A stretch of 13,751 nucleotides of DNA from UBA7398 sp947491605 (GTDB lineage: Bacteria; Actinomycetota; Actinomycetes; Nanopelagicales; Nanopelagicaceae): positions 1-13,751 of the forward strand of contig CANLJW010000024.1 in NCBI GenBank assembly GCA_947491605.1. The letters run 5' to 3'. A model generated the notes under the pieces. That model was not told the DNA's origin and did not search any database. It saw nothing but the letters and a program-made list of their open reading frames with translations. A program made the position numbers and the translations under genes. Below, in pieces: positions 1 to 7,164 of this stretch. The number at the start of each line of letters is the position of its first letter. Position 1 is the first letter of the stretch.

Positions 1-780
1 AAACAAGTCCCGGATTCGTGGGCAGAAAAAAAATTAGTAGATGGATTACTAGATCGCGCCGGCGTTGATGCCGTGCTAAATGACCTGGACGAGTACGCAA
101 TTGAAGAAGCGCTAAGAATTGTGGAACCGCTAAATGAAGGCAGCGATGCGCCAATCCATACCATCACGCTAATTTCGATGGGGCCAGATCGAGCTACTGA
201 AGCGATCCGCAAAGGTTTATCAATGGGCGCACATGATGCAATCTTAATTTCGGATAGCGCGCTTATCGGATCTGATGCGCTCGCAACTTCTAAAGTTTTG
301 GCAGAAACTATCAAGAGTGGTGGTTTCGATTTAGTTTTTTGCGGTACCGAATCAACCGATGCACGGATGAGCGTAATTCCAGCGATGTTGGCGCAACGAC
401 TTGGGTGGGCGCAATTAACTTTTGCTGGTGTTGTAAAAGTGGATGTTTCTGGAAATAAAGTGGAGATAGATCGGATGACTGATGCCGGCGTTGAAAGCAT
501 GAGCGCTAATTTCCCAGCGGTAATCAGCGTTATCGAAAAGATTAACGAACCACGTTATCCATCCTTCAAAGGAATTATGGCTTCAAAGAAGAAAACAGTA
601 ACCACAAAATCCTTAAGTGATGTTGGCGTTTCCGCGGGCGAAGTTGGCTTAGCGACTGCTTGGAGCGTAGTTGATGATGCTGCAGCTCGTCCTCCTCGTG
701 AAAAAGGATTGAAAGTTGAAGACGCTGGAAACGGTGGCGATAAATTAGCCGAATACATTTTAGAAAAGCGGATCGTATGA
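1..780 (+). CDS. etfB: Electron transfer flavoprotein subunit beta, 5' end outside the window
   Basis: ETF-beta pairs with ETF-alpha to form a soluble heterodimer that takes electrons from flavin dehydrogenases (for example acyl-CoA dehydrogenases) and passes them towards the quinone pool. The reading frame is open from base 1 and opens with KQVPDSWAEKKL, the usual motif a few residues after the ETF-beta start, so only about eight codons are missing. The GTG at 73 is an internal valine in the conserved AVLNDLDEYAIEEAL stretch and not the start. 259 residues are visible, close to the family's usual 250-265. The CGTESTDARMSVIPAMLAQRLGW region near visible residues 114-137 corresponds to the nucleotide-binding segment of the family. 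The stop overlaps the etfA start by four bases (ATGA), which implies coupled translation and 1:1 subunit production. No dehydrogenase partner is present in the window. Confidence 0.93.
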   Translation, partial: KQVPDSWAEKKLVDGLLDRAGVDAVLNDLDEYAIEEALRIVEPLNEGSDAPIHTITLISMGPDRATEAIRKGLSMGAHDAILISDSALIGSDALATSKVLAETIKSGGFDLVFCGTESTDARMSVIPAMLAQRLGWAQLTFAGVVKVDVSGNKVEIDRMTDAGVESMSANFPAVISVIEKINEPRYPSFKGIMASKKKTVTTKSLSDVGVSAGEVGLATAWSVVDDAAARPPREKGLKVEDAGNGGDKLAEYILEKRIV

Positions 781-1730
781 GCAATGTATTCATTTTGGTT
801 GATCACGCCTCTGGAAAAATTGCGAATACTGCTGGGGAATTATCCGCATTTGGTAAACGTATTGGTGGTGTTACTGCTTTAGTTTTGGCTGAACCAGGCA
901 CTGGGGCGGCTATCGCGGAAGAACTGAAAGTGTACGAAATTGAAAAAATAATAATCGTAGAAAACGTTGCGTTTTCCCAACATGGAATCCCAGCCATCGC
1001 AGATGCCGTCGCATCAGTTCTGGCCTCACATTCTCCTAAAGCGTTATTAATTTCAACTTCCGCACGTGGAAAAGAAATCGCAGCACGCGTTGCGGTGCAA
1101 TCAAATAGCGGTTTAATTACCGATGCCATTGATATCTCTGAAAATCTTATAGCGACGCAATCAATATTTGGCGGTTCATTTACGGTGCACTCGCATGTGA
1201 AAACTGGAACCCCGATTATTACAATTAGACCGAGCGCGATTGATTTCACTGCAACGCCATCAAACCCAACTATTGAAAATGTAACTGTGGAAATTAGCGA
1301 TATCGCAAAATTGGTCTCAATTAATAATATTCAACCAGCTGTAAAAGGTGGGCGACCAGAATTAACTGAAGCGAAAATTGTGGTTTCCGGAGGCCGTGGC
1401 ACAAATGGAGATTTTTCTAAAGTGGAATCCTTCGCGGATTCACTCGGTGCTGCTGTTGGTGCATCGCGTGCTGCAACTGATGCAGGTTGGTATCCACATA
1501 CTCACCAAGTCGGTCAGACCGGCAAAACTGTGAGCCCGCAACTTTATGTTGCATGTGGAATTTCAGGAGCGATTCAACATCGCGCTGGGATGCAAACAAG
1601 TAAGAACATCATCGCGGTAAATAAAGATCCAGAGGCGCCAATCTTTGATCTTGCAGATTTGGGGATAGTCGGTGATTTATTTGCAGTTCTGCCGCAAGCA
1701 GAGGCTGCGATAATCGCCAAAAAGCGCTGA
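777..1730 (+). CDS. etfA: Electron transfer flavoprotein subunit alpha (FAD-binding)
   Basis: This is the FAD-carrying subunit of the ETF heterodimer. At 317 residues it is of normal length. Residues 1-185 are the N-terminal alpha/beta domain. The C-terminal FAD domain shows SGGRG (204-208), SRAATDAGW (230-238) and the signature running from Q244 through LYVACGISGAIQHRAGM (256-272). NKDPEAPIF (282-290) and DLGIVGDLF (294-302) complete it. All residues expected for an active FAD site are present. The start is the ATG inside the ATGA overlap with etfB. There is no convincing Shine-Dalgarno sequence, so translation is probably coupled. The neighbouring order etfB-etfA-cysteine desulfurase is common in actinobacteria. 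A link between electron transfer and the downstream sulfur genes is positional only. Confidence 0.95.
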   Translation: MSNVFILVDHASGKIANTAGELSAFGKRIGGVTALVLAEPGTGAAIAEELKVYEIEKIIIVENVAFSQHGIPAIADAVASVLASHSPKALLISTSARGKEIAARVAVQSNSGLITDAIDISENLIATQSIFGGSFTVHSHVKTGTPIITIRPSAIDFTATPSNPTIENVTVEISDIAKLVSINNIQPAVKGGRPELTEAKIVVSGGRGTNGDFSKVESFADSLGAAVGASRAATDAGWYPHTHQVGQTGKTVSPQLYVACGISGAIQHRAGMQTSKNIIAVNKDPEAPIFDLADLGIVGDLFAVLPQAEAAIIAKKR

Positions 1731-1744
1731 TAACCCGCACCATC

Positions 1745-1750
1745 TAGACT
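1745..1750 (+). promoter_or_regulatory. Candidate -10 element (TAGACT) for a leaderless transcript of the cysteine desulfurase
   Basis: TAGACT fits the actinobacterial -10 pattern TANNNT. It is followed by six bases and then the ATG at 1757, so the hexamer lies at -12 to -7 if transcription begins on the A of the start codon. No Shine-Dalgarno sequence precedes this gene, and no good -35 box is visible. The spacing is that of leaderless promoters in actinobacteria. The call rests on position and a loose consensus only. Confidence 0.4.
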
Positions 1751-1756
1751 TAGCAA

Positions 1757-2929
1757 ATGCGCGTTTATCTAGACCATGCTGCCACAACCCCAATGGTGGA
1801 AAGTGCAATCACCGCGCTTAATGATCAATTACTAAAATTAGGAAATCCATCGAGCCTGCATACCGCTGGGCGTTCCGCAAGAAAAGATTTAGAGGAAGCG
1901 CGAGAGAGTATTGCGAAAATTGTGGAGTGTGCACCGAGCGAAATAATTTTTACCGGTTCTGGAACTGAAGCCAACAACTCGGCAATTAAAGGCCTTTACT
2001 GGACCCGCTCGGCCGCGGATTCCCGCCGAAAAGTTATTGTAATTTCAGCTTTTGAGCATCATGCGATTTTGGACCCAGTCGAATGGTTAGCCGAAGATGA
2101 AGGCGCTGAAATAATCCAGATTCCTATCTTAAGCAGCGGGGTAATTGATTTAGAATATTTTAGGAAAGTTATTAAGGAACGCGAGGGAGAAATTGCCCTG
2201 GTTAGCGTAATGCACTCGAATAATGAGGTTGGTTCGTTACAACCGATTTCTGAAATTGTGAAAATTGCTAATGAATTCAAGATTCCAGTGCACTCGGATG
2301 CGGTACAGAGTTTTGGAAAAGTTCCGTTTTCGTTCGCAAAATTAGGTTTAACTGCTGCAACTCTGAGTGGCCATAAAATTGGTGGCCCGCTCGGAATCGG
2401 AATACTTATATTGAAACGAGGATTGGAAATTACCCCGATATTGCACGGCGGTGGCCAAGAGCGTGATATCCGCAGTGGAACTTTAAATGCTCCTGCAATC
2501 GTGAGTTTTGCGGCCGCAGCCAAAACTTCAGCCGAAACTTTGGAAACGCGAATAGATTATGTTTCTAAGTTACGCATAAAATTAATTTCTGAAATTGGGA
2601 AAGTGATTCCGGATATAACGGTAAACGGCGCGACCGAAAAATCATCACTTCCTGGAATTGCAAATATAACTTTTCCAGGGACAGAGAGCGATGCGCTCTT
2701 GCTTTTGTTAGACGCTCAAGGGATCGCCAGCTCAACCGGCTCAGCATGTAGCGCCGGGGTGCCCCAACCCAGCCATGTACTTATGTCGATGGGATTAAGC
2801 GCAAAAGAAGCAAAATCTTCGCTTAGGTTTTCGATAAGCGCTACGAACAATGACAGTGACATTGAATATCTTGTATCTGTGATTGGTGAAGTAGTTACCC
2901 GTGCCCGAGCGGCGCAGGTGAAAAAATGA
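1757..2929 (+). CDS. iscS: Cysteine desulfurase, NifS/IscS-type, probably the sulfur donor for MnmA
   Basis: A PLP enzyme that removes sulfur from L-cysteine, giving alanine and an enzyme-bound persulfide. The 390-residue protein has YLDHAATTPM at 4-13, SGTEANN (68-74), the histidine that stacks on PLP (H101 in FEHHA), and D181 and Q184 in HSDAVQS. The Schiff-base lysine is K207 in SGHKIGG, and GGGQERDIRSGT spans 231-242. The persulfide cysteine is C331 in SSTGSACSAG, on the flexible loop typical of the NifS/IscS branch; the SufS branch has a different loop. No SD sequence precedes the ATG. The stop overlaps the mnmA start by four bases. In Bacillus subtilis a comparable pair (YrvO-MnmA) acts as a dedicated relay for tRNA thiolation. 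No IscU or SufU scaffold gene is visible here, so tRNA thiolation is the best guess, with Fe-S assembly also possible. The symbol follows the mycobacterial neighbour name. Confidence 0.9.
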   Translation: MRVYLDHAATTPMVESAITALNDQLLKLGNPSSLHTAGRSARKDLEEARESIAKIVECAPSEIIFTGSGTEANNSAIKGLYWTRSAADSRRKVIVISAFEHHAILDPVEWLAEDEGAEIIQIPILSSGVIDLEYFRKVIKEREGEIALVSVMHSNNEVGSLQPISEIVKIANEFKIPVHSDAVQSFGKVPFSFAKLGLTAATLSGHKIGGPLGIGILILKRGLEITPILHGGGQERDIRSGTLNAPAIVSFAAAAKTSAETLETRIDYVSKLRIKLISEIGKVIPDITVNGATEKSSLPGIANITFPGTESDALLLLLDAQGIASSTGSACSAGVPQPSHVLMSMGLSAKEAKSSLRFSISATNNDSDIEYLVSVIGEVVTRARAAQVKK

Positions 2930-4020
2930 AGTTAATTGCCGCAATGAGTGGTGGAGTTGATTCCGCAGTAGCTGCAGCTCGAGCAGTAGAAGCTGGACAT
3001 GATGTTATTGGCGTTCATCTGGCGCTTTCGAAGAATCCACAAAAGTATCGTTCTGGAGCGCGCGGCTGTTGCACTGTAGAAGATTCTCATGACGCCAGAA
3101 GAGCGGCCGATGTAATTGGAATTCCGTTTTATATCTGGGATATGTCCGATGAATTTCATCAAGGAGTTGTAGAAAATTTCCTCTCGGAATACGCAAGCGG
3201 GAAGACGCCAAATCCTTGTTTGCGCTGTAATGAAAAAATTAAATTTGAAGCGGTATTGGATCGGGCGCAAGCGATGGGTTTTGATGGCGTAGTTACTGGT
3301 CATTACGCGCAGACAATAGAGAGTGAAAGTGGTCGTCTACTTTATCGAGCAATTGATCCGGCCAAAGATCAATCTTATGTTTTAGCTGTTCTAACTGTTA
3401 AACAAATATCTGGAGCTATTTTTCCATTGGGCGATACTCGTAAAGAAGATGTACGAATCGAAGCCGACCGACGCGGGCTTTCAGTTGCAAATAAACCAGA
3501 TAGCCACGATATTTGTTTCGTACCTTCCGGTGATAACGCGAGTTGGTTGCGCGATCGACTCGGCAGTGAAGTTGGCCCAATCGTTGATGAAACTGGAAAA
3601 AAATTAGGCGAGCATAAAGGCGCTTACACATACACAATCGGCCAACGAAAAGGTTTGGGATTAACAGTTCCCGCTGCGGGGGGAGTTCCGCGTTATGTAT
3701 TGAAAGTTGAGCCAATTACAAACACAGTTGTTGTCGGCACTCATGAAGCTTTGGCAGTTGAAAAAATTATCGGTGGTACTCCTAATTGGTGTGGTCCAGC
3801 GCCAGAAGCGTTAGCCAGCTCACCACTCAATGGATTAGTTCAGGTAAGAGCTCATGGGGCTCCGTTACCGTGCACTTATTATCGAAGTATTACCGAAGGA
3901 ATTGAAATATTAATAGCTGATTTAGTTGAACCGTTATTTGGGTTAGCTCCGGGACAAGCGATGGTTATTTATGATGGTGATCGGGTAGTCGGCTCAGCTA
4001 CCATTACTGAGACTAAGTAA
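2926..4020 (+). CDS. mnmA: tRNA-specific 2-thiouridylase MnmA
   Basis: MnmA adenylates uridine 34 in the wobble position of tRNA-Lys, tRNA-Glu and tRNA-Gln and replaces the C2 oxygen with sulfur taken from a cysteine desulfurase. The 364-residue length is normal. The ATP-pyrophosphatase P-loop is SGGVDS at 8-13. The catalytic cysteine is C98 in NPCLRC, and the second active-site cysteine is C197 in DSHDICF. The DQSYVL motif (148-153) and the TIGQRKGLG stretch that begins the C-terminal beta-barrel part are also present. Both redox cysteines are intact, so the enzyme should be active. The ATG lies in an ATGA overlap with the desulfurase and has an AGGTGA Shine-Dalgarno sequence at 2916-2921 with four intervening bases. 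That supports both coupled and independent initiation. The ligA start follows the stop by one base. Confidence 0.96.
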   Translation: MKLIAAMSGGVDSAVAAARAVEAGHDVIGVHLALSKNPQKYRSGARGCCTVEDSHDARRAADVIGIPFYIWDMSDEFHQGVVENFLSEYASGKTPNPCLRCNEKIKFEAVLDRAQAMGFDGVVTGHYAQTIESESGRLLYRAIDPAKDQSYVLAVLTVKQISGAIFPLGDTRKEDVRIEADRRGLSVANKPDSHDICFVPSGDNASWLRDRLGSEVGPIVDETGKKLGEHKGAYTYTIGQRKGLGLTVPAAGGVPRYVLKVEPITNTVVVGTHEALAVEKIIGGTPNWCGPAPEALASSPLNGLVQVRAHGAPLPCTYYRSITEGIEILIADLVEPLFGLAPGQAMVIYDGDRVVGSATITETK

Positions 4021-4021
4021 T

Positions 4022-6058
4022 ATGAATAAGAATTTGGCAAGGCAAGAGATGACCGATTTAGTTAACGAGATTAGAGATCATCAATTTCGATATTACGTAC
4101 TTGATAAGCCCATAATTTTAGATGGTGAATTTGATTTGCTCTGGCAAAGATTATTAAAACTTGAAGGCGCGAATCCCGAATTACAGGATCCTAATTCGCC
4201 CACGCTAGAAGTTGGTGGCGGTTTTGCTACCCATTTTCAACAGCGCGACCATATTGAGAAGATGATGAGCCTAGATAATGTTTTTGATGAGACCGAACTT
4301 AATTCATGGTTTGAGAGAGTGGCTAAAGAATCCCCTTCAAACTCGTGGCTTTGTGAAGTGAAAGTTGATGGTTTAGCGATTAACCTCCTTTATGAAAATG
4401 GAAAACTTAGCCACGCTTTAACCCGCGGTAACGGCACGACTGGGGAAGATGTCACGCTAAATATTAAAACGATTAAGAGCGTGCCCCATCAATTAATTGG
4501 TAAAAATATTCCCAAATTATTAGAGGTGCGAGGTGAGGTCTTCTTTCCAGTCGCTAAATTCAATGAAATTAATGAAGCGCTAGAGGAGTCCGGGAAAACG
4601 CCATTTGCTAATCCGCGAAATGCAGCAGCAGGATCACTTCGCCAAAAAGATCCACGGATTACAGCCTCTCGACCGCTTGATGTTGTACTTCATGGGGTTG
4701 GTGCAGTTGATGGCGCTAAATTTGAATCGCAAAGTTCCGCTTACGCCACACTTAAAAGCTGGGGACTACCAATTAGTAATCGTTACCAAGTAGTTAAATC
4801 CAAAGCTGAAGTCGCTGAGTTCATTGAGTTTTACTTAAAGCATCGCCACGACGTGGAGCATGAAATAGATGGAATTGTAATTAAAGTTAATGAGCGGGAA
4901 ATTCAAAACGCTCTAGGTTTCACTTCTAGAGCACCTAAATGGGCAATCGCTTACAAATATCCGCCAGAAGAAGTAACTACTAAGTTATTAGATATAAAAG
5001 TTAGCGTGGGCAGAACTGGGAGAGTGACGCCATTTGGGTTTATGGAACCGGTCCGAGTAGCGGGATCAACCGTTACAAATGCGACGCTTCATAATGCCCA
5101 AGAAGTTACTCGCAAAGGAATTTTGATTGGCGATGTCGTTATTTTACGAAAAGCTGGTGATGTAATTCCAGAAATCCTTGGTCCAGTCATTGAAAAGCGG
5201 AACGGTAACGAGCGTGCATTTGAAATGCCAACTAATTGTCCAGATTGCGGTTCAACGCTACGCGCCATGTCAGAAGGCGATATCGATATTCGTTGCCCTA
5301 ATGCGCAATCATGCCCGGCTCAATTGCGGGAACGGATTTATTATATTGGTTCAAGGGCAGCCTTAGATATTGATATTTTGGGATATGAGGCAGCTAACGC
5401 TTTATTGGAAGATAAATTAATTGACGATGAGTCGGCGATATTCTCGCTAACAATTTCAGATTTGAAGAAATCGAAATTCTTTATTAAAAAAGATGGTGAA
5501 ATTGGCGCTAATGCGGAGAAGTTAATTGCGGCTTTAGAAGGTGCTAAGACACGTCCGTTATGGCGAATTTTAGTCGCACTTTCAATTCGCCATGTTGGAC
5601 CAACTGCTGCACAAGCTCTGGCAAATAGGTTTGGAAATATTGCAGATATCGAGCGTGCAACTTTAGAAGAACTTTCAGATATTGATGGCGTTGGTGGGGT
5701 TATCGCACAATCAATCAAAGAGTGGTTTAGCGAAAAGTGGCATCGAAATATCGTAACCAAATGGGAAAAATCTGGAGTTTTGATGATTGATGCTGTTACC
5801 GAAAAATTGCCGCAAACTATCGCTGGATTAACAATCGTTGTTACTGGATCGCTAATAAATTTCACACGCGATGGCGTAGCTGAAGCAATAACATCTCGAG
5901 GTGGAAAATCTGCTACATCGGTCTCGAAAAATACGGATTACTTGGTGGTTGGAGATGCGCCGGGTTCCAAATTTCAAAAAGCCCAAGAACTTGGCGTGCC
6001 GATATTAGATGAATCGCGATTTAAGCAATTATTGGAATCTGGCCCGACAGGGTTATAA
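4022..6058 (+). CDS. ligA: NAD-dependent DNA ligase LigA
   Basis: Seals nicks in DNA during replication and repair, using NAD as the AMP donor. The 678-residue protein has the complete bacterial architecture. The Ia domain (about 10-60) carries YYVLDKP and DGEFD, where many homologues have DAEYD. The adenylation domain has catalytic K114 in KVDG, then LEVRGEVF (167-174), NPRNAAAGSLRQKDP (197-211), HEIDGIVIKVN (280-290) and the KWAIAYKY segment. The OB fold carries GRTGRVTPFGFMEPV. A four-cysteine zinc finger uses C406, C409, C425 and C431. Helix-hairpin-helix repeats include HVGPTAAQAL and DIDGVGGVIA. A C-terminal BRCT domain spans about 598-672 with VVTGSL and NTDYLVVGDAPGSK. The start lies one base after the mnmA stop. 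In many actinobacteria gatC-gatA-gatB follow ligA, but here nadD genes follow. Confidence 0.97.
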   Translation: MNKNLARQEMTDLVNEIRDHQFRYYVLDKPIILDGEFDLLWQRLLKLEGANPELQDPNSPTLEVGGGFATHFQQRDHIEKMMSLDNVFDETELNSWFERVAKESPSNSWLCEVKVDGLAINLLYENGKLSHALTRGNGTTGEDVTLNIKTIKSVPHQLIGKNIPKLLEVRGEVFFPVAKFNEINEALEESGKTPFANPRNAAAGSLRQKDPRITASRPLDVVLHGVGAVDGAKFESQSSAYATLKSWGLPISNRYQVVKSKAEVAEFIEFYLKHRHDVEHEIDGIVIKVNEREIQNALGFTSRAPKWAIAYKYPPEEVTTKLLDIKVSVGRTGRVTPFGFMEPVRVAGSTVTNATLHNAQEVTRKGILIGDVVILRKAGDVIPEILGPVIEKRNGNERAFEMPTNCPDCGSTLRAMSEGDIDIRCPNAQSCPAQLRERIYYIGSRAALDIDILGYEAANALLEDKLIDDESAIFSLTISDLKKSKFFIKKDGEIGANAEKLIAALEGAKTRPLWRILVALSIRHVGPTAAQALANRFGNIADIERATLEELSDIDGVGGVIAQSIKEWFSEKWHRNIVTKWEKSGVLMIDAVTEKLPQTIAGLTIVVTGSLINFTRDGVAEAITSRGGKSATSVSKNTDYLVVGDAPGSKFQKAQELGVPILDESRFKQLLESGPTGL

Positions 6059-6061
6059 GAT
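6056..6061 (+). promoter_or_regulatory. Candidate -10 element (TAAGAT) built on the ligA stop codon
   Basis: TAAGAT begins with the ligA stop codon TAA and ends seven bases before the ATG at 6068, placing it at -12 to -7 for a transcript starting on that ATG. The hexamer fits TANNNT. No Shine-Dalgarno sequence lies in front of 6068 and no -35 box is clear. It would drive leaderless expression of the small membrane protein and the downstream nadD-rsfS genes. It is also compatible with chance, because any TAA followed three bases later by T would match. Confidence 0.35.
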
Positions 6062-6067
6062 AACGAC

Positions 6068-6199
6068 ATGAGTAGATACCAATCCTTAGCTGAGGAAGCA
6101 GCCCGAGAGCTTCCAGCGCCACCAGTCTTCTTCGGCATATTTACATTTGCAGCTCTATCGCTATTGCTCTACTTAGTTCTTCGGCTTGGTCGCGATTAA
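6068..6199 (+). CDS. Small single-span membrane protein (43 residues) of unknown function
   Basis: An ATG-started frame of 43 codons fills the gap between ligA and nadD. Residues 1-15 (MSRYQSLAEEAAREL) could form a charged amphipathic helix. A PAPP turn follows at 16-19, then one hydrophobic segment at about 20-38 (VFFGIFTFAALSLLLYLVL) and a short tail RLGRD. The basic tail suggests a cytoplasmic C-terminus. I do not recognise a named family. Small membrane proteins just upstream of nadD occur in other actinobacteria as far as I recall, but I could not check similarity. Support for it being real is the fit to the gap, the well-formed membrane segment and a candidate -10 hexamer at the right spacing. 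Its last 14 bases overlap the nadD start, so its translation may also serve to start nadD. Confidence 0.68.
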   Translation: MSRYQSLAEEAARELPAPPVFFGIFTFAALSLLLYLVLRLGRD

Positions 6200-6788
6200 T
6201 TCTCGAACCGCAATTTTCGGGGGAACTTTCGACCCGATTCATCGTGGCCACTTACATCTAATTACCGAGATAGTTAAACGAAATCTTTTTGAGAAAATAA
6301 TTATCATTCCAAGTGGAAAACCACTTCTTAAACCTACTTCACCCAAAGCAGATGCCGCGTCTAGGTTAGAGATGGTAAGAATTGCGCTCTTGGAACTGCC
6401 GGTGGAAATACAAGATAAGTTGGAAATTTGCAGTTTTGAAGTTGAACGAAGTGAAAGTTCTTATGCGATTGATTCCGTGATTCACTTGAAATCAGAGCGT
6501 GATGCTTCATTTACTTGGATTTTGGGATCTGATGCTGCGGCAAATCTCACGAAATGGCATCGTTTTGAGGAGTTGCAGGAGTTAGTTGATTTCTTAGTAG
6601 TTCTTCGCCCAGATGCTAAATTTGTTTTAATCCCTGGCGCGCATGTAACTTCTATCGAAATTGACGCTTTAGCACTCTCATCGACTGAAGTGCGAAATTC
6701 GTTAATTGCTGGAAAAGAAGTAGCCTCAGCGGTACCAGTTTCAGTTATAAATTACATCGAGAGAAATGGGCTTTATGCCAGCGCGTGA
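6186..6788 (+). CDS. nadD: Nicotinate-nucleotide adenylyltransferase NadD
   Basis: Transfers AMP from ATP to nicotinate mononucleotide, giving deamido-NAD, the penultimate step of NAD synthesis. The 200-residue protein opens with AIFGGTFDPIHRGHL. The HxGH nucleotide-binding motif is H19-H22, and the second motif SSTEVR lies at 165-170. TWILGSDAAANLTKWHRFEEL in mid-protein is the usual substrate-binding region. The start is TTG at 6186. A TAG in the same frame at 6174 and the absence of ATG or GTG before the GGTFDP motif leave TTG as the only conventional choice. It lies inside the small membrane-protein gene (14-base overlap) and has no clear SD, so re-initiation after that gene is likely. 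Together with RsfS and the phosphatase it forms a conserved actinobacterial set. Confidence 0.94.
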   Translation: MVAINSRTAIFGGTFDPIHRGHLHLITEIVKRNLFEKIIIIPSGKPLLKPTSPKADAASRLEMVRIALLELPVEIQDKLEICSFEVERSESSYAIDSVIHLKSERDASFTWILGSDAAANLTKWHRFEELQELVDFLVVLRPDAKFVLIPGAHVTSIEIDALALSSTEVRNSLIAGKEVASAVPVSVINYIERNGLYASA

Positions 6789-7155
6789 AAGTACGATTGC
6801 ATTAACTCAAAGAGCAGCGCAAGCTGTTATTGAGAAGTTAGGTACCAATCTAGTCGCGGTAGATTTATCTGAACAGATGGTGCTCTCTGAAGTTTTCTTA
6901 ATTGTGACTGGACAAAATGAGCGTCAAGTAGATGCAATCGCCGATGAAGTAGAACGGAAGTTGGCAGAGATCGGTGAAAAGCCAGCTCGTCGCGAAAGTA
7001 CCGGTCATTGGGTATTACTAGATTATTCAGATTTAGTTGTACATATTCAAAGCGAAGAAATTCGCCAGTACTACATGCTAGATCGACTTTGGAGTGATTG
7101 TCCAATTATTAAATTGGATGCAGTAACCGAGTTGGAAAAATTGAAGCGCGGATAA
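6775..7155 (+). CDS. rsfS: Ribosome silencing factor RsfS (RsfA/Iojap family)
   Basis: RsfS binds ribosomal protein uL14 on the large subunit and blocks subunit joining, damping translation under starvation. The family pattern is clear: VAVDLSEQMVLSEVFLIVTGQNERQVDAIADEV, then REST, GHWVLLDYSDLVVHI and the RQYYMLDRLW segment near the end. From the ATG at 6775 it has 126 residues, normal for the family. A second in-frame ATG at 6766 would add three residues. I prefer 6775 because the GAGAG at 6759-6763 is about 11 bases upstream of it but only two from 6766. The start overlaps the nadD end by 14 bases (23 with the other ATG), indicating coupled translation. RsfS next to nadD is one of the more stable gene pairs in bacteria. 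Confidence 0.94.
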   Translation: MPARESTIALTQRAAQAVIEKLGTNLVAVDLSEQMVLSEVFLIVTGQNERQVDAIADEVERKLAEIGEKPARRESTGHWVLLDYSDLVVHIQSEEIRQYYMLDRLWSDCPIIKLDAVTELEKLKRG

Positions 7156-7158
7156 ATT
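7153..7158 (+). promoter_or_regulatory. Candidate -10 element (TAAATT) built on the rsfS stop codon
   Basis: TAAATT starts with the rsfS stop codon and ends seven bases before the ATG at 7165, again at -12 to -7 if transcription starts on the A of the ATG. It is close to the TATAAT consensus. The nine bases between the genes hold no Shine-Dalgarno sequence, so a leaderless start is plausible. The AT-richness of the spot makes a chance match quite possible. Confidence 0.35.
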
Positions 7159-7164
7159 AATTTT

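Noticed and set aside
73..780. GTG at 73 as the start of etfB
   Set aside because: The frame is open to base 1 and encodes the conserved KQVPD opening, so the gene begins before the window.
803..1249. Open frame of 148 codons on the minus strand inside etfA
   Set aside because: It is fully antisense to a well-supported gene, has no domain I recognise, and arises from the codon pattern of etfA.
2059..2523. Open frame of 154 codons on the minus strand inside the cysteine desulfurase
   Set aside because: Antisense shadow of a gene with all catalytic motifs; no independent start signal.
5341..5865. Open frame of 174 codons on the minus strand inside ligA
   Set aside because: Overlaps the zinc finger to BRCT region of LigA. 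The composition looks like a reverse-frame translation and no family is recognisable.
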